This document shows, piece after piece, positions 20,016 to 30,500 of a stretch of 64,000 nt of DNA. The position numbers and the translations under genes were made by a program. This DNA comes from CAKZSB01 sp964573105 (GTDB taxonomy: Bacteria; Pseudomonadota; Gammaproteobacteria; Granulosicoccales; Granulosicoccaceae). Every line of letters begins with the position of its first letter. Position 1 is the stretch's first letter. The notes beneath the pieces were generated by a model. It worked only from the letters and a program-made list of their open reading frames with translations. It was not told the origin of the DNA and searched no databases. The stretch lies in assembly GCA_964573105.1 (NCBI GenBank), contig CAZNIS010000012.1:46650-110649 (forward strand), in the 5' to 3' direction.

Positions 20016-20252
20016 ATGAACGACAAAATCGAGTCTGCTCAGTACACCTGCAAAGGCTTGTTGCGACTGCTCAATCGGCTGAACATGGCTGCGGTCGACC
20101 TCGACAAGGGCGGCGGCAGTATCTACGAACTCTCAGGCCTGCTGGCAGCCGCTAACAATTGTGCCGATACACTCGAAGCGCAACTGGATTCACTCAGCGC
20201 CGAAGACGACGCACAATCCGGGATTCGCCAACCCGAGACTCAGGAAAGCTAG
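20016..20252 (+). CDS. Small hypothetical cytoplasmic protein
   Basis: A 78-residue acidic protein beginning MNDKIESAQYT, mostly helical in appearance (LLRLLNRLNMAAVDL, LLAAANNCADTLEAQL). The start was chosen because GGGA lies six bases upstream and a candidate promoter lies before it; an in-frame TTG would add seven residues. Its TAG overlaps the TAG of the convergent AttH-like gene, the two sharing the bases CTAG. Function unknown. Confidence 0.55.
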   Translation: MNDKIESAQYTCKGLLRLLNRLNMAAVDLDKGGGSIYELSGLLAAANNCADTLEAQLDSLSAEDDAQSGIRQPETQES

Positions 20253-21373
20253 TAACCCGTCAGCTCCAGATAGCCCCGCCCCGTCTCCCTGCCCGACGCA
20301 TCACTAAGCCGTATCGCCCCTTCCCAGTACCGCACCGTCAGCAATAGCTCCTGATCAGCTATCAGCGGCGCGTAGTAGATCTTCCCCAAATCCGAACCGG
20401 CAATGTCCAGACTGCCTTCGACCGGATACTCAGCCCCCTGATCACTGCGCCACCAGCGCGAGACCTCGTGCGTGATGTCACCGGCGTCGAAGATTCGCTT
20501 GCCGCCATCGCGTTCAATCAATACGGCATAGCTGTGCTCATCGGTGCGACCTGTCTTGCTGCGCAATCGGTAGTACATGAACTCCCGACCATCGTCCATT
20601 TGCAGTGCAAACCAGTCCCAGCCCGCTTGATCATCAGACAAGGCACTGCTGCTCCACTCGCGATCGAGCCAGGCACTGCCAGTGACCTGATAGGACTGAC
20701 CGCCGACAGTCAGCTCACCAGACGTTGCCAGCCGCGTGAACGAATAATAGTAAGACGCATTGCAAGGGTCATCGCTTTTGCGGCTGTGGCCACGATCGCC
20801 TTGTAACACCAGTGGTTTTAATGGTGCCAGATCGAGTGACACGCGCTCGTCACCCTGCGATACATCGACCGACCAGCGCGCTGATTCGTCATCGTGCAGT
20901 GTCAGTTGCCAATCTTCAAGCCAAACCCTGACCGGCCTCTCTGCAGCACCAGCTAGACCGGCCGCTGCTCGTGCGAATCGCTCGTGATACGCAATCGAAT
21001 CGCGCCCGGCGGCGCTAATGGCAAAATGCCCCATGTAGAACTGTTGCGTACTCCAGCGGGAGTCGCTGGTCACTTCATCGGCGCCGTTAGCGATGCGAAA
21101 AAGCGTCACTTGAAAGCCGAATCTGGCCCCTTTATCGTCCTGCAGATTGCCCGTTAGATACCACCACTCATTGCGAAAGGCCGGATGGTCGAGGTGATCG
21201 CGCGGAAACTCAAACTCGCGCGGCGCACAGGCGCGCTCAAACTCGCTGGCATCGCCACCCAGTTCAGCCAGAAAGCTGATCGGCTGATCATCACCGGGCG
21301 GAGCACTCTCGTCACTACAAGCCACCAGTGCCACCAGTGCCACCAGCACAACCCACAGCCACACGCGACTCAT
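20249..21373 (-). CDS. AttH/CrtC-like lipocalin-fold lipoprotein
   Basis: A 374-residue protein with a lipoprotein signal peptide (VALVALVAC, Cys19) and a two-lobed lipocalin-like (CrtC/AttH) fold. Family landmarks are HPAFRNEWWYLTGNL, FGFQVTLFRIA, WLDREWSSSAL and WDWFALQMDDGREFMYYRLR. Relatives include carotenoid 1,2-hydratase (CrtC) and Agrobacterium AttH, but there are no carotenoid genes nearby, so hydratase activity should not be assumed. Its start overlaps the stop of the FtsX-like permease by four bases. In many genomes this three-gene set (ATPase, permease, AttH-like) travels together. It is probably a periplasmic partner of the transporter that handles a lipophilic substrate (inference). 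Confidence 0.85.
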   Translation of the reverse strand: MSRVWLWVVLVALVALVACSDESAPPGDDQPISFLAELGGDASEFERACAPREFEFPRDHLDHPAFRNEWWYLTGNLQDDKGARFGFQVTLFRIANGADEVTSDSRWSTQQFYMGHFAISAAGRDSIAYHERFARAAAGLAGAAERPVRVWLEDWQLTLHDDESARWSVDVSQGDERVSLDLAPLKPLVLQGDRGHSRKSDDPCNASYYYSFTRLATSGELTVGGQSYQVTGSAWLDREWSSSALSDDQAGWDWFALQMDDGREFMYYRLRSKTGRTDEHSYAVLIERDGGKRIFDAGDITHEVSRWWRSDQGAEYPVEGSLDIAGSDLGKIYYAPLIADQELLLTVRYWEGAIRLSDASGRETGRGYLELTGY

Positions 21374-23886
21374 GTCGAACCCCTTGCATCGGTGTGACGT
21401 GCGCGCGCAATGCGGTAGGCCGGGTACAAACCGGCCACCACCGCCGCAAGCAAAGCCAGCGCCAGCGTTTCGATCAACACCTGACCCGGCACATGAAACT
21501 GCATAGTCCAGCCAAACGACCGGCGATTAATGACATCGACCAGTAAACGCGACATCACAAACCCGAGTGGAAGCGCCAGCACCCCGGCGATGCATCCGAT
21601 CAGGAACGTCTGGCGCACCACCAGCAAACGCAGCTCAGCGCGCGTCACACCCAACGCGTGCAAAACGGAGAACTCTCTGCTGCGCTCGAGCATTTGTGCC
21701 ATCAGCGCACTGAGGATGCCGATAAAGGCCACCAGAATAGTCAGCCAGCGCAACACGCTTGTCACGGCAAACGTCCGGTCAAAAATCTCAAGCGATGCCT
21801 GCTTGATTTCACCGGTGGCGCGCACGCTGAAAGGCGCCGACTGCGCGCGACCGATCTCCCGCAAGGACTCTACAACCGAGTCAACAGACGCATCGTCGCG
21901 CAAATAAATCCCCACCGACGAGAGATTGCTGTCACGCCAGTGCTCGCGGTATTGCGAAAGGTCCAGCACCACGGTGCCAGGTCCCGTCCCGTAATCGATA
22001 AAGATGGCCGCCACCTCTACGGCAAGTGGCCCGGTCTCCGCCGACAGCACCAGTGTGTCACCCACCGCAAGGCCCGCTTTCCAGCTCAGCGGCTCTGACA
22101 CCATCACGGCTGTTCCGTTTTCCAACTGCGCCTGATAATCCACCGCCGCGCCCGGTTTGATGGTGAACCGCCGCATCGCATCGACCTGTGTTTCAATCGC
22201 AAGCAATCGCATCGGCTGACGATCGGTCTCGACGGTGACAGCGCGCGCCACAATTCGCGATTCAATGCCCTCAACTTTGCCGATGTCAGAGATGAGCCGC
22301 TCGTCAAATCCACTCTCGCTGTCGCTGATGTAGACATCGGCTTCTAAGGTCGAATCGAGCCACTCGGCCACCGATATGCGAAAGCTGCCAATCATGATGC
22401 CAACGCCTGCAGTGGCAGACAGCGCGACGGCGAGCGACGCGACGGCCACCGACGAGCGACTGAGGTTTGCGGTCAGAGACCGAACCGGATAAAGGCCCAG
22501 CGCACTGCTGCCAGTGCGCGACATGCGTTCGAACCATTGCACACAAACCTTCATTGCACCGGGGATCAGCAGTGTGTAGCCAAATACAATGACGAACAGC
22601 GCAGTAAATCCTATGATCAGGCTGCGTGTAGTCAGTAAGGTCAAACCCCAACCCAGTAGCAGTAACAGGCAACCACAGACAAACAGCCACAGCAACACAC
22701 CGCTGGTTTTTCGCTCGATCACAGATCGTTGCAGCACGGTTGCTGGCTGACTGCGAGATGCTTCAAGCGCCGGGGCCAGCGCTGCAATAAGGGCCGCTGC
22801 AATACCCAGTAAAATAGCCCGCACAACCACAAACGCTTCGATCTCGATTCGTTTAACACCAAGAGCAAAATACAAATCATTGATGGTGCGGGTAATCAGT
22901 GTCAGCAAGCCATTGCCAATGACGTAGCCCAGCAACAGACCCAGCACGGTTGCGATAATGGCAAAGAACAACACTTCGGCAATAATTGCCATTCCCAATT
23001 CACGACGCGTCACCCCCGCCACTCGCAACAAGCCGAACAAACGACGCCGCTGCAATACCGACAGGGTTACGGTGTTATAGATCAGGAACCCGCCGACCAG
23101 TAGCGCCAACAGGCTCATGGCCTGCAGGTTGGTGTGAAACGCCGCCGTCATTTGCATCACTGCATTATTGCGCCGCGCCGCATCGCTAAGCGTATACTGT
23201 GGCACCATTTCCGCAATGCGACTCAATTGCGCATCGTCTTCTACTATCAGATCGATCTGACTGAGTTTGCCCTGCATACCCAAAAGCGACTGGGCAACGG
23301 CGATATCAACAAACAACAGATTATCCATCGCCGCCTGCTGCGTACCACCCAGCACACCGGCGATGGTAAATTCAGCCACGCGGCCCTGCCAGTTCAGCTC
23401 CAGCCGATCACCCACTGCAAGCTCGAATCGATCGGCCGTGCGCCGCGCGATCAACAGCGAATCGGGATCCATCAATCGCAACAGACCACGCCCGGCCACA
23501 CTGCCATCTCCCGAGACAAACTGATCGCGCACAGCACTTTCGGCAAACAGATCAACGCCCATGAGTTGAAACGATTCACCGCGCACATCGACGTTGCCTG
23601 TCACCAGCGGTGCGATCTGTCGCAGCCCGTGTTGCACGCGAAGGCGTGTGTAAACCGCCTCATCAACACCACCCTGTGCAATGATCTGATGGGTTGTTCT
23701 GCCGGTTACCGCGTCGAGCGACATCGCCATGGCCCGTTTGGCGCTGCTGTTGGCAATATCAACGGCAAAGACAACCGCCACGCCAATGGCCATGCCGAGC
23801 ACCAGCAACGCCAGTTGCCACCGATGGCTCGACCAGTATCGCCACGCGCAGCGATACAACGCGACGACATTACCAGGCAAAATCAT
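21370..23886 (-). CDS. FtsX-like ABC transporter permease (MacB/LolE type)
   Basis: An 838-residue inner-membrane protein. It has an N-terminal membrane helix (LALLVLGMAIGVAVVFAVDI), a large periplasmic region, then groups of transmembrane helices in two FtsX domains (around 250-390 and near the C-terminus, with VLHALGVTRAELRLL and GLYPAYRIARA). The doubled layout is typical of the COG0577-type permease that pairs with LolD-like ATPases and does not move small solutes but extracts or exports lipids or lipoproteins. Its start overlaps the ATPase gene by 17 bases and its stop overlaps the AttH-like gene, so the three form one operon. Confidence 0.9.
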   Translation of the reverse strand: MILPGNVVALYRCAWRYWSSHRWQLALLVLGMAIGVAVVFAVDIANSSAKRAMAMSLDAVTGRTTHQIIAQGGVDEAVYTRLRVQHGLRQIAPLVTGNVDVRGESFQLMGVDLFAESAVRDQFVSGDGSVAGRGLLRLMDPDSLLIARRTADRFELAVGDRLELNWQGRVAEFTIAGVLGGTQQAAMDNLLFVDIAVAQSLLGMQGKLSQIDLIVEDDAQLSRIAEMVPQYTLSDAARRNNAVMQMTAAFHTNLQAMSLLALLVGGFLIYNTVTLSVLQRRRLFGLLRVAGVTRRELGMAIIAEVLFFAIIATVLGLLLGYVIGNGLLTLITRTINDLYFALGVKRIEIEAFVVVRAILLGIAAALIAALAPALEASRSQPATVLQRSVIERKTSGVLLWLFVCGCLLLLLGWGLTLLTTRSLIIGFTALFVIVFGYTLLIPGAMKVCVQWFERMSRTGSSALGLYPVRSLTANLSRSSVAVASLAVALSATAGVGIMIGSFRISVAEWLDSTLEADVYISDSESGFDERLISDIGKVEGIESRIVARAVTVETDRQPMRLLAIETQVDAMRRFTIKPGAAVDYQAQLENGTAVMVSEPLSWKAGLAVGDTLVLSAETGPLAVEVAAIFIDYGTGPGTVVLDLSQYREHWRDSNLSSVGIYLRDDASVDSVVESLREIGRAQSAPFSVRATGEIKQASLEIFDRTFAVTSVLRWLTILVAFIGILSALMAQMLERSREFSVLHALGVTRAELRLLVVRQTFLIGCIAGVLALPLGFVMSRLLVDVINRRSFGWTMQFHVPGQVLIETLALALLAAVVAGLYPAYRIARARHTDARGST

Positions 23887-24556
23887 CTCCGCCTGGCACC
23901 AGTGATCCGTCGCGCAGCGTCAGCACCCGATCCGCAGTCTGCGCCACTGAGCGGCTGTGGGTGACCATCAGCACCGACTGATTCAGCGCGTCGGCCATCT
24001 CGCCAAACAGTACCGCGATAGAATCACCCGTCGTCGCATCGAGGTTACCGGTGTGTTCATCGGCCAGGACCAGCGCTGGCTCGTGCACCATGGCGCGCGC
24101 GATGGCCACACGCTGTTGTTCGCCACCAGACAGTTGATCGGGAAATGCGCTGGCCCGTCCGGCAAGCCCGATCCGTTGCAGCATGTCTGCCGCGCGCTCG
24201 GCACATTCCGCTGCGGGCACGCGATTCAACTGCAGCGGCAGCTGAATGTTCTCGATTGCGCTGAGGGTATCGATCAGGTTGAAGGTTTGATAGACAAAGC
24301 CGATGTGACGCCGCCTGAACAAGGTGCGCTCGCGGTCGGGCAGGCTGGACAGCGTGACACCGTCAATTTCAATCTGGCCCCTATCCAGTTGATCGATACC
24401 TGCGATCAGATTCAACAGCGTGCTCTTGCCCGAGCCGCTGCGCCCCAGCAATGCCACGCGCTCGCCGCGCGCGATGGACAGATCGACATCGCGCAGGATG
24501 GGCGGCTGCGAGCCATGAGATTTTCCCACACCGCGCACGTCGACATGCTTAGTCAT
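23870..24556 (-). CDS. ABC transporter ATP-binding protein, LolD/MacB type
   Basis: This 228-residue ATPase has Walker A LLGRSGSGKSTLL, the Q-loop VYQTFNLIDTLSA, the signature LSGGEQQRVAIARA, Walker B LVLADEHTGNLD and the switch histidine in VMVTHSRS. VLADEH differs from the usual VLADEP in having His where the family has Pro; the catalytic Glu is kept. The ATG used begins MTKHVDVRG; a start 15 codons further upstream would run into the divergent YigZ-family gene. It energises the FtsX-like permease encoded next. Confidence 0.93.
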   Translation of the reverse strand: MTKHVDVRGVGKSHGSQPPILRDVDLSIARGERVALLGRSGSGKSTLLNLIAGIDQLDRGQIEIDGVTLSSLPDRERTLFRRRHIGFVYQTFNLIDTLSAIENIQLPLQLNRVPAAECAERAADMLQRIGLAGRASAFPDQLSGGEQQRVAIARAMVHEPALVLADEHTGNLDATTGDSIAVLFGEMADALNQSVLMVTHSRSVAQTADRVLTLRDGSLVPGGDDFAW

Positions 24557-24659
24557 GCAAATGAGTTCCAGCGTGCTGGCAACGAGTGATGCGACTGGCA
24601 TCGACCAGCGTTATAGTGGGTGGCAACAGAAATCTGCAGGCAGTTCCTGGACGATTGAT

Positions 24660-25265
24660 TTGAGCTATCCGGTTCCCACAGACAGCGTCCGTTACGACAC
24701 CGTGATTCGCAAAAGTCGGTTCATCGCGATTACCGGACCGGCCAGCGACATTGAGGCGGTGCGCGCTTTCGTGCGCAATGTTAGCGTGGAATTCGACGAC
24801 GCGCGGCACATTTGCTACGCCCATATCACAGGCTCTCCCGACGCTGGCGTACGCGCCAGCAGTGACGACGGCGAACCCCAGGGCACGGCCGGCAAACCGA
24901 TCCTGAACGTGCTGCAGCACAGTGGCATCGGTGACATCGTGGCCGTGGTGGTTCGCTATTTCGGTGGTGTAAAGCTCGGTGCGGGTGGCCTTGCGAGGGC
25001 CTATGGCGGCAGCGTGGCACAGACGATCAAGCTGCTACCGGTGACCACGCCGATTGCCAGCACCGAGATCAGCATCACCGCGCCGTTTGCACTGGAAAAT
25101 GATGTCCGCCACCTGCTTAATCAATACCGTGCAGTGCAAACTGATAGCAGCTATGCCAATGCCTGGCAGATCCACTGCCGTATCGCAACGTCAGATATCG
25201 ACGCCCTGAGCACCACACTTGCGACTTTGGGGCGCGGCAAAATCAAACTGACGGTGCCAGACTAG
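24660..25265 (+). CDS. YigZ/IMPACT-family protein
   Basis: About 201 residues with the UPF0029/IMPACT N-terminal domain (KSRFIAITGPAS, SSDDGEPQGTAGKPIL, VVVRYFGGVKLGAGGLARAYG) and a short DUF1949-like C-terminal domain. Members occur in most bacteria; proposed roles concern translation or nucleotide binding but none is firmly settled. I prefer the TTG at 24660 because the protein then begins close to the family N-terminus. The frame stays open to an ATG at 24555, but that start would overlap the divergent ABC ATPase start and leave no room for a promoter. Confidence 0.85.
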   Translation: MSYPVPTDSVRYDTVIRKSRFIAITGPASDIEAVRAFVRNVSVEFDDARHICYAHITGSPDAGVRASSDDGEPQGTAGKPILNVLQHSGIGDIVAVVVRYFGGVKLGAGGLARAYGGSVAQTIKLLPVTTPIASTEISITAPFALENDVRHLLNQYRAVQTDSSYANAWQIHCRIATSDIDALSTTLATLGRGKIKLTVPD

Positions 25266-25323
25266 CGCGGCAACAGGTCGGTCGACGGTTTTCGCTGGAA
25301 TTCCGTCAAGCACAACCAAAACT

Positions 25324-25342
25324 TTGGCGCATTCAGCGCCAA
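25324..25342 (-). terminator. Probable terminator of the alcohol dehydrogenase gene
   Basis: A perfect seven-base stem (TTGGCGC/GCGCCAA) with a five-base loop is followed on the minus strand by AGTTTTGG. The T-run is short, so termination may be partial. It lies between two convergent genes. Confidence 0.45.
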
Positions 25343-25352
25343 CGGTCAGCCG

Positions 25353-26348
25353 TCAGGTCGGAAACAACACAATCTTGGGCGAAGGCGTGGTGCCGTTGTG
25401 AACATCGGCAAACGCACTGGCCCCCTCAGACAGGGCGCGCCGCTCAACCCAGTCAAGGCTGCCCATCTTGCCGCTCTGCAGGGCTTTGGTCGCAGCGTAC
25501 AGGTCCGGCACTGTGTAGGTGTAATTGCCGATGACCGTAACCTCCTGCAGCGTGATCTTGCGTGTATCCAGACCGGGCTTCTCATCCTGCAGACCCGCAT
25601 GACAAATCACCCCGCCGGGCTTGACCAGACGCGAGGCAGCCTGTCGCGTCAGACCGCTGCCCACGGCATCGATAACGAGATCGAAGGAGTCGGCATCTGG
25701 CTCGGTGGCGATCGGATCGTAGACATTGCCCCAGTTGTTCTGCTCGGCGGTGGAGCGTCTCAGGGCATTGGTATCGCCAATGTAGATGTCATCGCAACCC
25801 TTGCCGGCCAGCACCAGCGCGGCCAGCACGCCAATCGCCCCCGCACCAATCACCACAGCGCGGCTTTCCGATATCGGGCGCTGCAACACGCGCTCTGCCA
25901 GCCTGACGGAGTGCAGGCTGACCGCCGTGGGTTCGGTCAGGCTGGCGTCGCCAACATCCATACCGGCCGGCAACGGCATCAGGTTTTTCTCCGGGATGAG
26001 CACTTGCTCGGCGAACGCACCGGCCATTCGCATACCAATCAGTTCACGCTGCCCGCACAGATTGGTGCTACCGGCGAGACAGAATTCACAGTGGCCACAA
26101 CTGATCAGCGGATTGAGAATCACACGCTCACCAGTGCGACTGCCACTGCGCACCACACCGGTGGCCTCATGTCCAAGGATTAGCGGTGGTACGCGGCGTG
26201 CATCGTGTCCGTGATAGGCGTGCATATCCGAACCGCAAAGGCCGCAGGCATCCACTGAAACCAGCACCAGTGCATCGTTATCGGGAGTCGGATCGGGTTC
26301 ATCGCGATAGACAACTTCGTGCGTGGCTGTGTAGACAAGTGCTTTCAT
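25353..26348 (-). CDS. Zinc-dependent alcohol/polyol dehydrogenase (MDR superfamily)
   Basis: A 331-residue NAD(P)-dependent oxidoreductase. The catalytic-zinc region reads DACGLCGSDMHAYHGHD and GHEATGVV. The structural-zinc lobe has the four cysteines of CGHCEFCLAGSTNLC. The Rossmann motif is VVIGAGAIGVLAALVLAGKG. Overall it resembles threonine/galactitol-1-phosphate/sorbitol dehydrogenases (GatD-like), but the substrate cannot be read from the sequence. It stands alone, convergent with the YigZ-family gene and divergent from the OmpA gene. Confidence 0.9.
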   Translation of the reverse strand: MKALVYTATHEVVYRDEPDPTPDNDALVLVSVDACGLCGSDMHAYHGHDARRVPPLILGHEATGVVRSGSRTGERVILNPLISCGHCEFCLAGSTNLCGQRELIGMRMAGAFAEQVLIPEKNLMPLPAGMDVGDASLTEPTAVSLHSVRLAERVLQRPISESRAVVIGAGAIGVLAALVLAGKGCDDIYIGDTNALRRSTAEQNNWGNVYDPIATEPDADSFDLVIDAVGSGLTRQAASRLVKPGGVICHAGLQDEKPGLDTRKITLQEVTVIGNYTYTVPDLYAATKALQSGKMGSLDWVERRALSEGASAFADVHNGTTPSPKIVLFPT

Positions 26349-26503
26349 GAACGCTCCGGTTTGGGCGGTGGATTATAGCGCCATTAAATGGAACTGCGGA
26401 CAGATTCTCAGATGTGAGGAACGACCGAAAAGATTGGCGAAATAATTGCCAGATCGTAGGGACAACAACCAACTAACAGCCCGAAGTAGTCTAATCGAAC
26501 TGA

Positions 26504-27574
26504 ATGCGATCAACTAATGTAGCACTACTGTTCGCGCTGTTGGCCATCACGTACCTGATTGGTACCACTTTATATGTCGATCGGATTGAACAGGATATCC
26601 TCAACAGAGCCAACACAGCTGCTGCACCTTACCGCCCGAGTGTCAATGTGAGCGTGGAGGGTCGCGATATCACGCTGTCGGGCTCGGTCAACAGCCTCTG
26701 GCAAAAGGCTGCTATCGGCAATCATATAGCAGACGTGGCCGGTGCGCGCGCAACACAAAACCTGTTGCAGCTCGAGCCGACACAATTTCGTTTTAGCGCT
26801 GAGTTCAGAGGCTCGGAACTCACACTCACCGGTGCACTCGACAGCGACGAATCGATCGATGCACTAAAGCGCATTCGCGCGCAGCTTGATCCGTCTATCC
26901 GGGTACACCAGCTTGTTAACGCAGGCGCACCTGCAATACACAACACGCGCGAGAAGCTCGACACCGGAATTGAATCACTGACGCAACTTATCGAAGGCAG
27001 CCTGCAAATCGACGATCGGCACTGGCGATTGCAGGGACTGGCCGCAGACCCGACTACCCGGGCCCGAATAGAAGCGCTGGTCGAGGCCCGACGCGAATCG
27101 CTAAAGCCACTGACGGTGACGATGGATCTGGACATTCACAGTCTGATCAGTGAAGCGTGCAAGCGCTACCTGCATCAGGATACCAGTGGCACCCAGGTAA
27201 AGTTTTCCTCTGGCAGCATCGAGGTCAAGCCCGAGTACATGGCACGACTGCGACAGTACGCCGCCCTGCCCGGTAAATGCTCTGGCCGTTTGTTGATCGA
27301 GGCCCACAGTGACAATGAGGGCGACGAACAATACAACCTGATGCTGAGTAAGCAGCGGGCTGCCGCCATCAAGCAATACCTGATCAAGCTCGGCGCCGAT
27401 CCGCGCACGATCCATTCGTTTGCCTACGGTGAAATGCGCGCTGCGGCGTCAAACGAATCGAGAAATGGAAAATCGGCAAATCGCCGGGTTGACCTGCATT
27501 TTATTCAGTCGTTGACCGCGATACCACTTAAAAACAATTCTTCTATCAATATCAGCCAAAATAGCGCGGAGTAG
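26504..27574 (+). CDS. BON and OmpA-domain membrane-anchored protein
   Basis: A 356-residue protein with an N-terminal uncleaved membrane helix (VALLFALLAITYLIGTTLYV), a BON domain (about 45-90, VNVSVEGRDITLSGSV), a second BON-like segment, and a C-terminal OmpA domain (about 240-345). The OmpA domain keeps the peptidoglycan-binding pattern HSDNEGDEQYN, LSKQRAAAIKQYL and SANRRVDL, including the Asp and Arg that contact diaminopimelate in known structures. The predicted topology puts it in the periplasm, linking the inner membrane to peptidoglycan. Two bases separate its stop from the next gene, encoding a huge coiled-coil protein, so the two are almost certainly co-expressed. No close named homologue is evident. 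Confidence 0.88.
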   Translation: MRSTNVALLFALLAITYLIGTTLYVDRIEQDILNRANTAAAPYRPSVNVSVEGRDITLSGSVNSLWQKAAIGNHIADVAGARATQNLLQLEPTQFRFSAEFRGSELTLTGALDSDESIDALKRIRAQLDPSIRVHQLVNAGAPAIHNTREKLDTGIESLTQLIEGSLQIDDRHWRLQGLAADPTTRARIEALVEARRESLKPLTVTMDLDIHSLISEACKRYLHQDTSGTQVKFSSGSIEVKPEYMARLRQYAALPGKCSGRLLIEAHSDNEGDEQYNLMLSKQRAAAIKQYLIKLGADPRTIHSFAYGEMRAAASNESRNGKSANRRVDLHFIQSLTAIPLKNNSSINISQNSAE

Positions 27575-27576
27575 CC

Positions 27577-30500
27577 ATGTTTTATCTCATATCACAGGTG
27601 TTGCTGATTCTTCTGATCGCCACGGTACTAGGCGTACTGATTGGCTGGATTCTACGCAAGATAAAAGCGTTGAGAACAGAAGAAAAACTCAAAGAGCGAC
27701 TACGCCAGGCCGAGAGCACAATCGACCCGATCAAGCAGGCACTGTCACAGGCACAAGGTGACATCGCCGGTCGCGACAGCAGCATTGCTGCACTGCAGAC
27801 CAAGATCGATTCGATGTCGAAAGAAGTGCCGCCGCTGAAGGCTGAACTGAACTCGATCAAATCCGACGCGGGCGAGCAACAGGCTACTATCGCGAGCCTC
27901 AAGGCGATGGTCAACGACAAGGAAGACAAACTGTCGAAACTTGCCGACGATCTGAACCAGGAAAAATCTTCCGTACGTGAAGTCGATGCCGCGCTGGCTG
28001 ACGCAAACGGTCGACGTATCGAACTGGAGAACCGGCTGGCTGAGACCCGCGTGCAGCTGGAAAACAACGATGCCGCCGCACAGCGTGCACGCGCAGACAG
28101 TGCGAAACTGCAAAAAGAAATCAACGCGCTGCAGATCAAGCTGAACGATGCTGCCAATACCAGCGAATCGAAGCTCAACGAGCTCAAACGCAATCTCGAT
28201 CAGGAGTCAAAAGGGCATTCAGACGCCTCACAGGCGCTGAAGGCCAAACAGGCTGAAGCGGCGGGTTACCGAGCCGAGATTGAAAAACTCAAAGAGCAGC
28301 TGCGCGAGAAAACCACCGACTACAAACTGGCGATGGCTGATCGCACCGCGCTTGAGCGTCAGCTGGAGACCTTGCAGAACCAACTTGATCGCGCTCAGGA
28401 AGCACACGATCGAAAAGTTGCCGATCTGGAAAAAGCACTGGCCGCAAGACAGGCAATCTCCGATGAGGCCAACCGCCAGCTGACCGCAGGTGCTGCGAAC
28501 CAGGCACGCCTGGAAGGTGAAATTGACCGTCTTCGCGACAAGCTCAACACCGGTGAAAAGCAGAACACCGAAGTCGCCTCTGATCGCGACGGACTAAAAA
28601 GCGAAATTGCCGCGCTGCAAACACAACTCGAAGAGTCTACCGGTGCAGTAGAAGCGCAACAGGCTGAAAAGGAAGCCGAGATCGCACAACAACGCGAGTC
28701 GATCGACGCACTGAATCGAGATCTGTTGGATGCAAAGAAAGAGCGCGCCGCATTCAGCGCCGAAGTCAACGACGCCAAAGCCAAACTCAAAGATACTGAA
28801 GCCCGCGCTGCCGGTTCGGAGAAAGAGCGAATCGCACTGGAAAAGCGCATTGATTCGCTTGAGCTCAAGATGCGTGAGCAGGCGAAAGACGGGCAACAGC
28901 GCGTCAGCGAGCTGGAAAAGCAGCTCGAGCAAAATGCCGCCGAACTGTCACGCGCCGACGGCACCATCAAGTCGAGCGAGCAAAACAAACAGCAACTGGA
29001 AGAACGTATCCAGAAGCTGCGCGATGAACTGAACGAAAAAATTACTGACGTCAAACTGGCGGCACAGCAGCGCACGACGCTTGAAAAAGAAATCGAGCGA
29101 CTTCAAGGCGAAGTGGCCACCTTGCAGGAAGCCGTCAAGAAGTTGCAGGCTGAGCTTGACAACAGCAAAGAGCAACATCAAAAGAAGATATCGGATCTCA
29201 AGACTGCGCTGTCTGAGCAGGAAGCGCTGGCGGCAGACGGCAGCAAAGCGGCCAAGTCTCTCGCTCAGTCCGAGGCACAAAACAAAAAGCAGCAGTCGGA
29301 AATCAAAGCCGCTGGCGACAAGATTGCCGAGCTTACCCGCAAGCTCGACAAGAACAGCAATGAGCTGGAACAGGCTAACTCACAGGTCGCGGCACTGCGT
29401 GCAGAGAGCGATAAACTGTCGCAGGCCAAAGCCGGTCTTGAGAAAGAGACAAAGGCCAACGCCGCTCAGCTGGCAGACGCGAAGAAGCAAAAAGAGCAAT
29501 TTGCTGACGCTGCGGGCAAGTTGTCCGAGATGACCCAACGCGAAGAAGCCCTGCGCGAGAAACTCGAGGCGCTGCAGAATCGCCAACAGGAACAGGCGAC
29601 CGACCTGAAACTGGCCAAATCAGAAGCCGATCGCGCCAATCGAGAACTTGAAAACGCGACTAAGAATGCAGCCAAAGCAGAGGAACTGCGTCGCGACAAC
29701 GAGAAACTGACCACCGCGCGGGACGCTGCCGAGTCAAAGCAACAGCAAACAGCGGCACAACTCGACGCCTTGCAAAAAGAGGCGAAATCCCTGCGCGCAG
29801 ACGCTGCCAAACTGGCCGCCCAAAGCACCGAACTTGCGAACGAAAAAACCGCCGGTGCACAAGCCAAGAAAGCCCTGGGTGCGGCAGAGCAGAAGGTCGC
29901 CGAACTCGCCGACAAACTGCAGGCGGCACAACAGCAAAGCACCCAGGATGCAACCGATGCCAAACTGGCAGTCTCAGCCAACGCAAACATGGAGCGCGAG
30001 CTCAATGCACTGCGCAGCGAACTGGCCGACCTGAAAGCACACTACGACAACAATCGCGTCAACCTCGAAAAGGACAACACCGATCTGCAAAAGCTCTTGC
30101 ACGGTGCAACCGGCAACCTGGATCGAGCCAAGTCAGAGCAGTCGAAGCTGCAGGCCGAGCGCGATCAGTTGGCAGCAGAGGTAGATCAATTGGCGACACG
30201 AGTCAAATCGCTTGAATCTGCCGCCGCCAAGGCGGGCACCAGCAACGCCGAACTCAAACGCGAGCGCGAAGCACTGGCTGGCGCCAATGAGGCACTGGCG
30301 AAACTGGAAGCACAGAATGCCCGCCTGAGTGAAGAAATTCAAAAGCTCAAGGAAGGCGCTGTCGATGCAGCCACCAACGCAAAAGTGGCCGGTGTGGAAA
30401 AATCCACCCTCGAACGCGAAGTGGCCGACCTCAAAGCCAGGCTGCGCGATACCAGCGGCAGTGGCGAACAGAAGGTCGCCGCCCTGCAGGCAGAGATCGA

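Noticed and set aside
23134..23964. 276-codon plus-strand frame within the FtsX-like permease
   Set aside because: His/Gln-rich reverse reading of membrane helices; no start signals.
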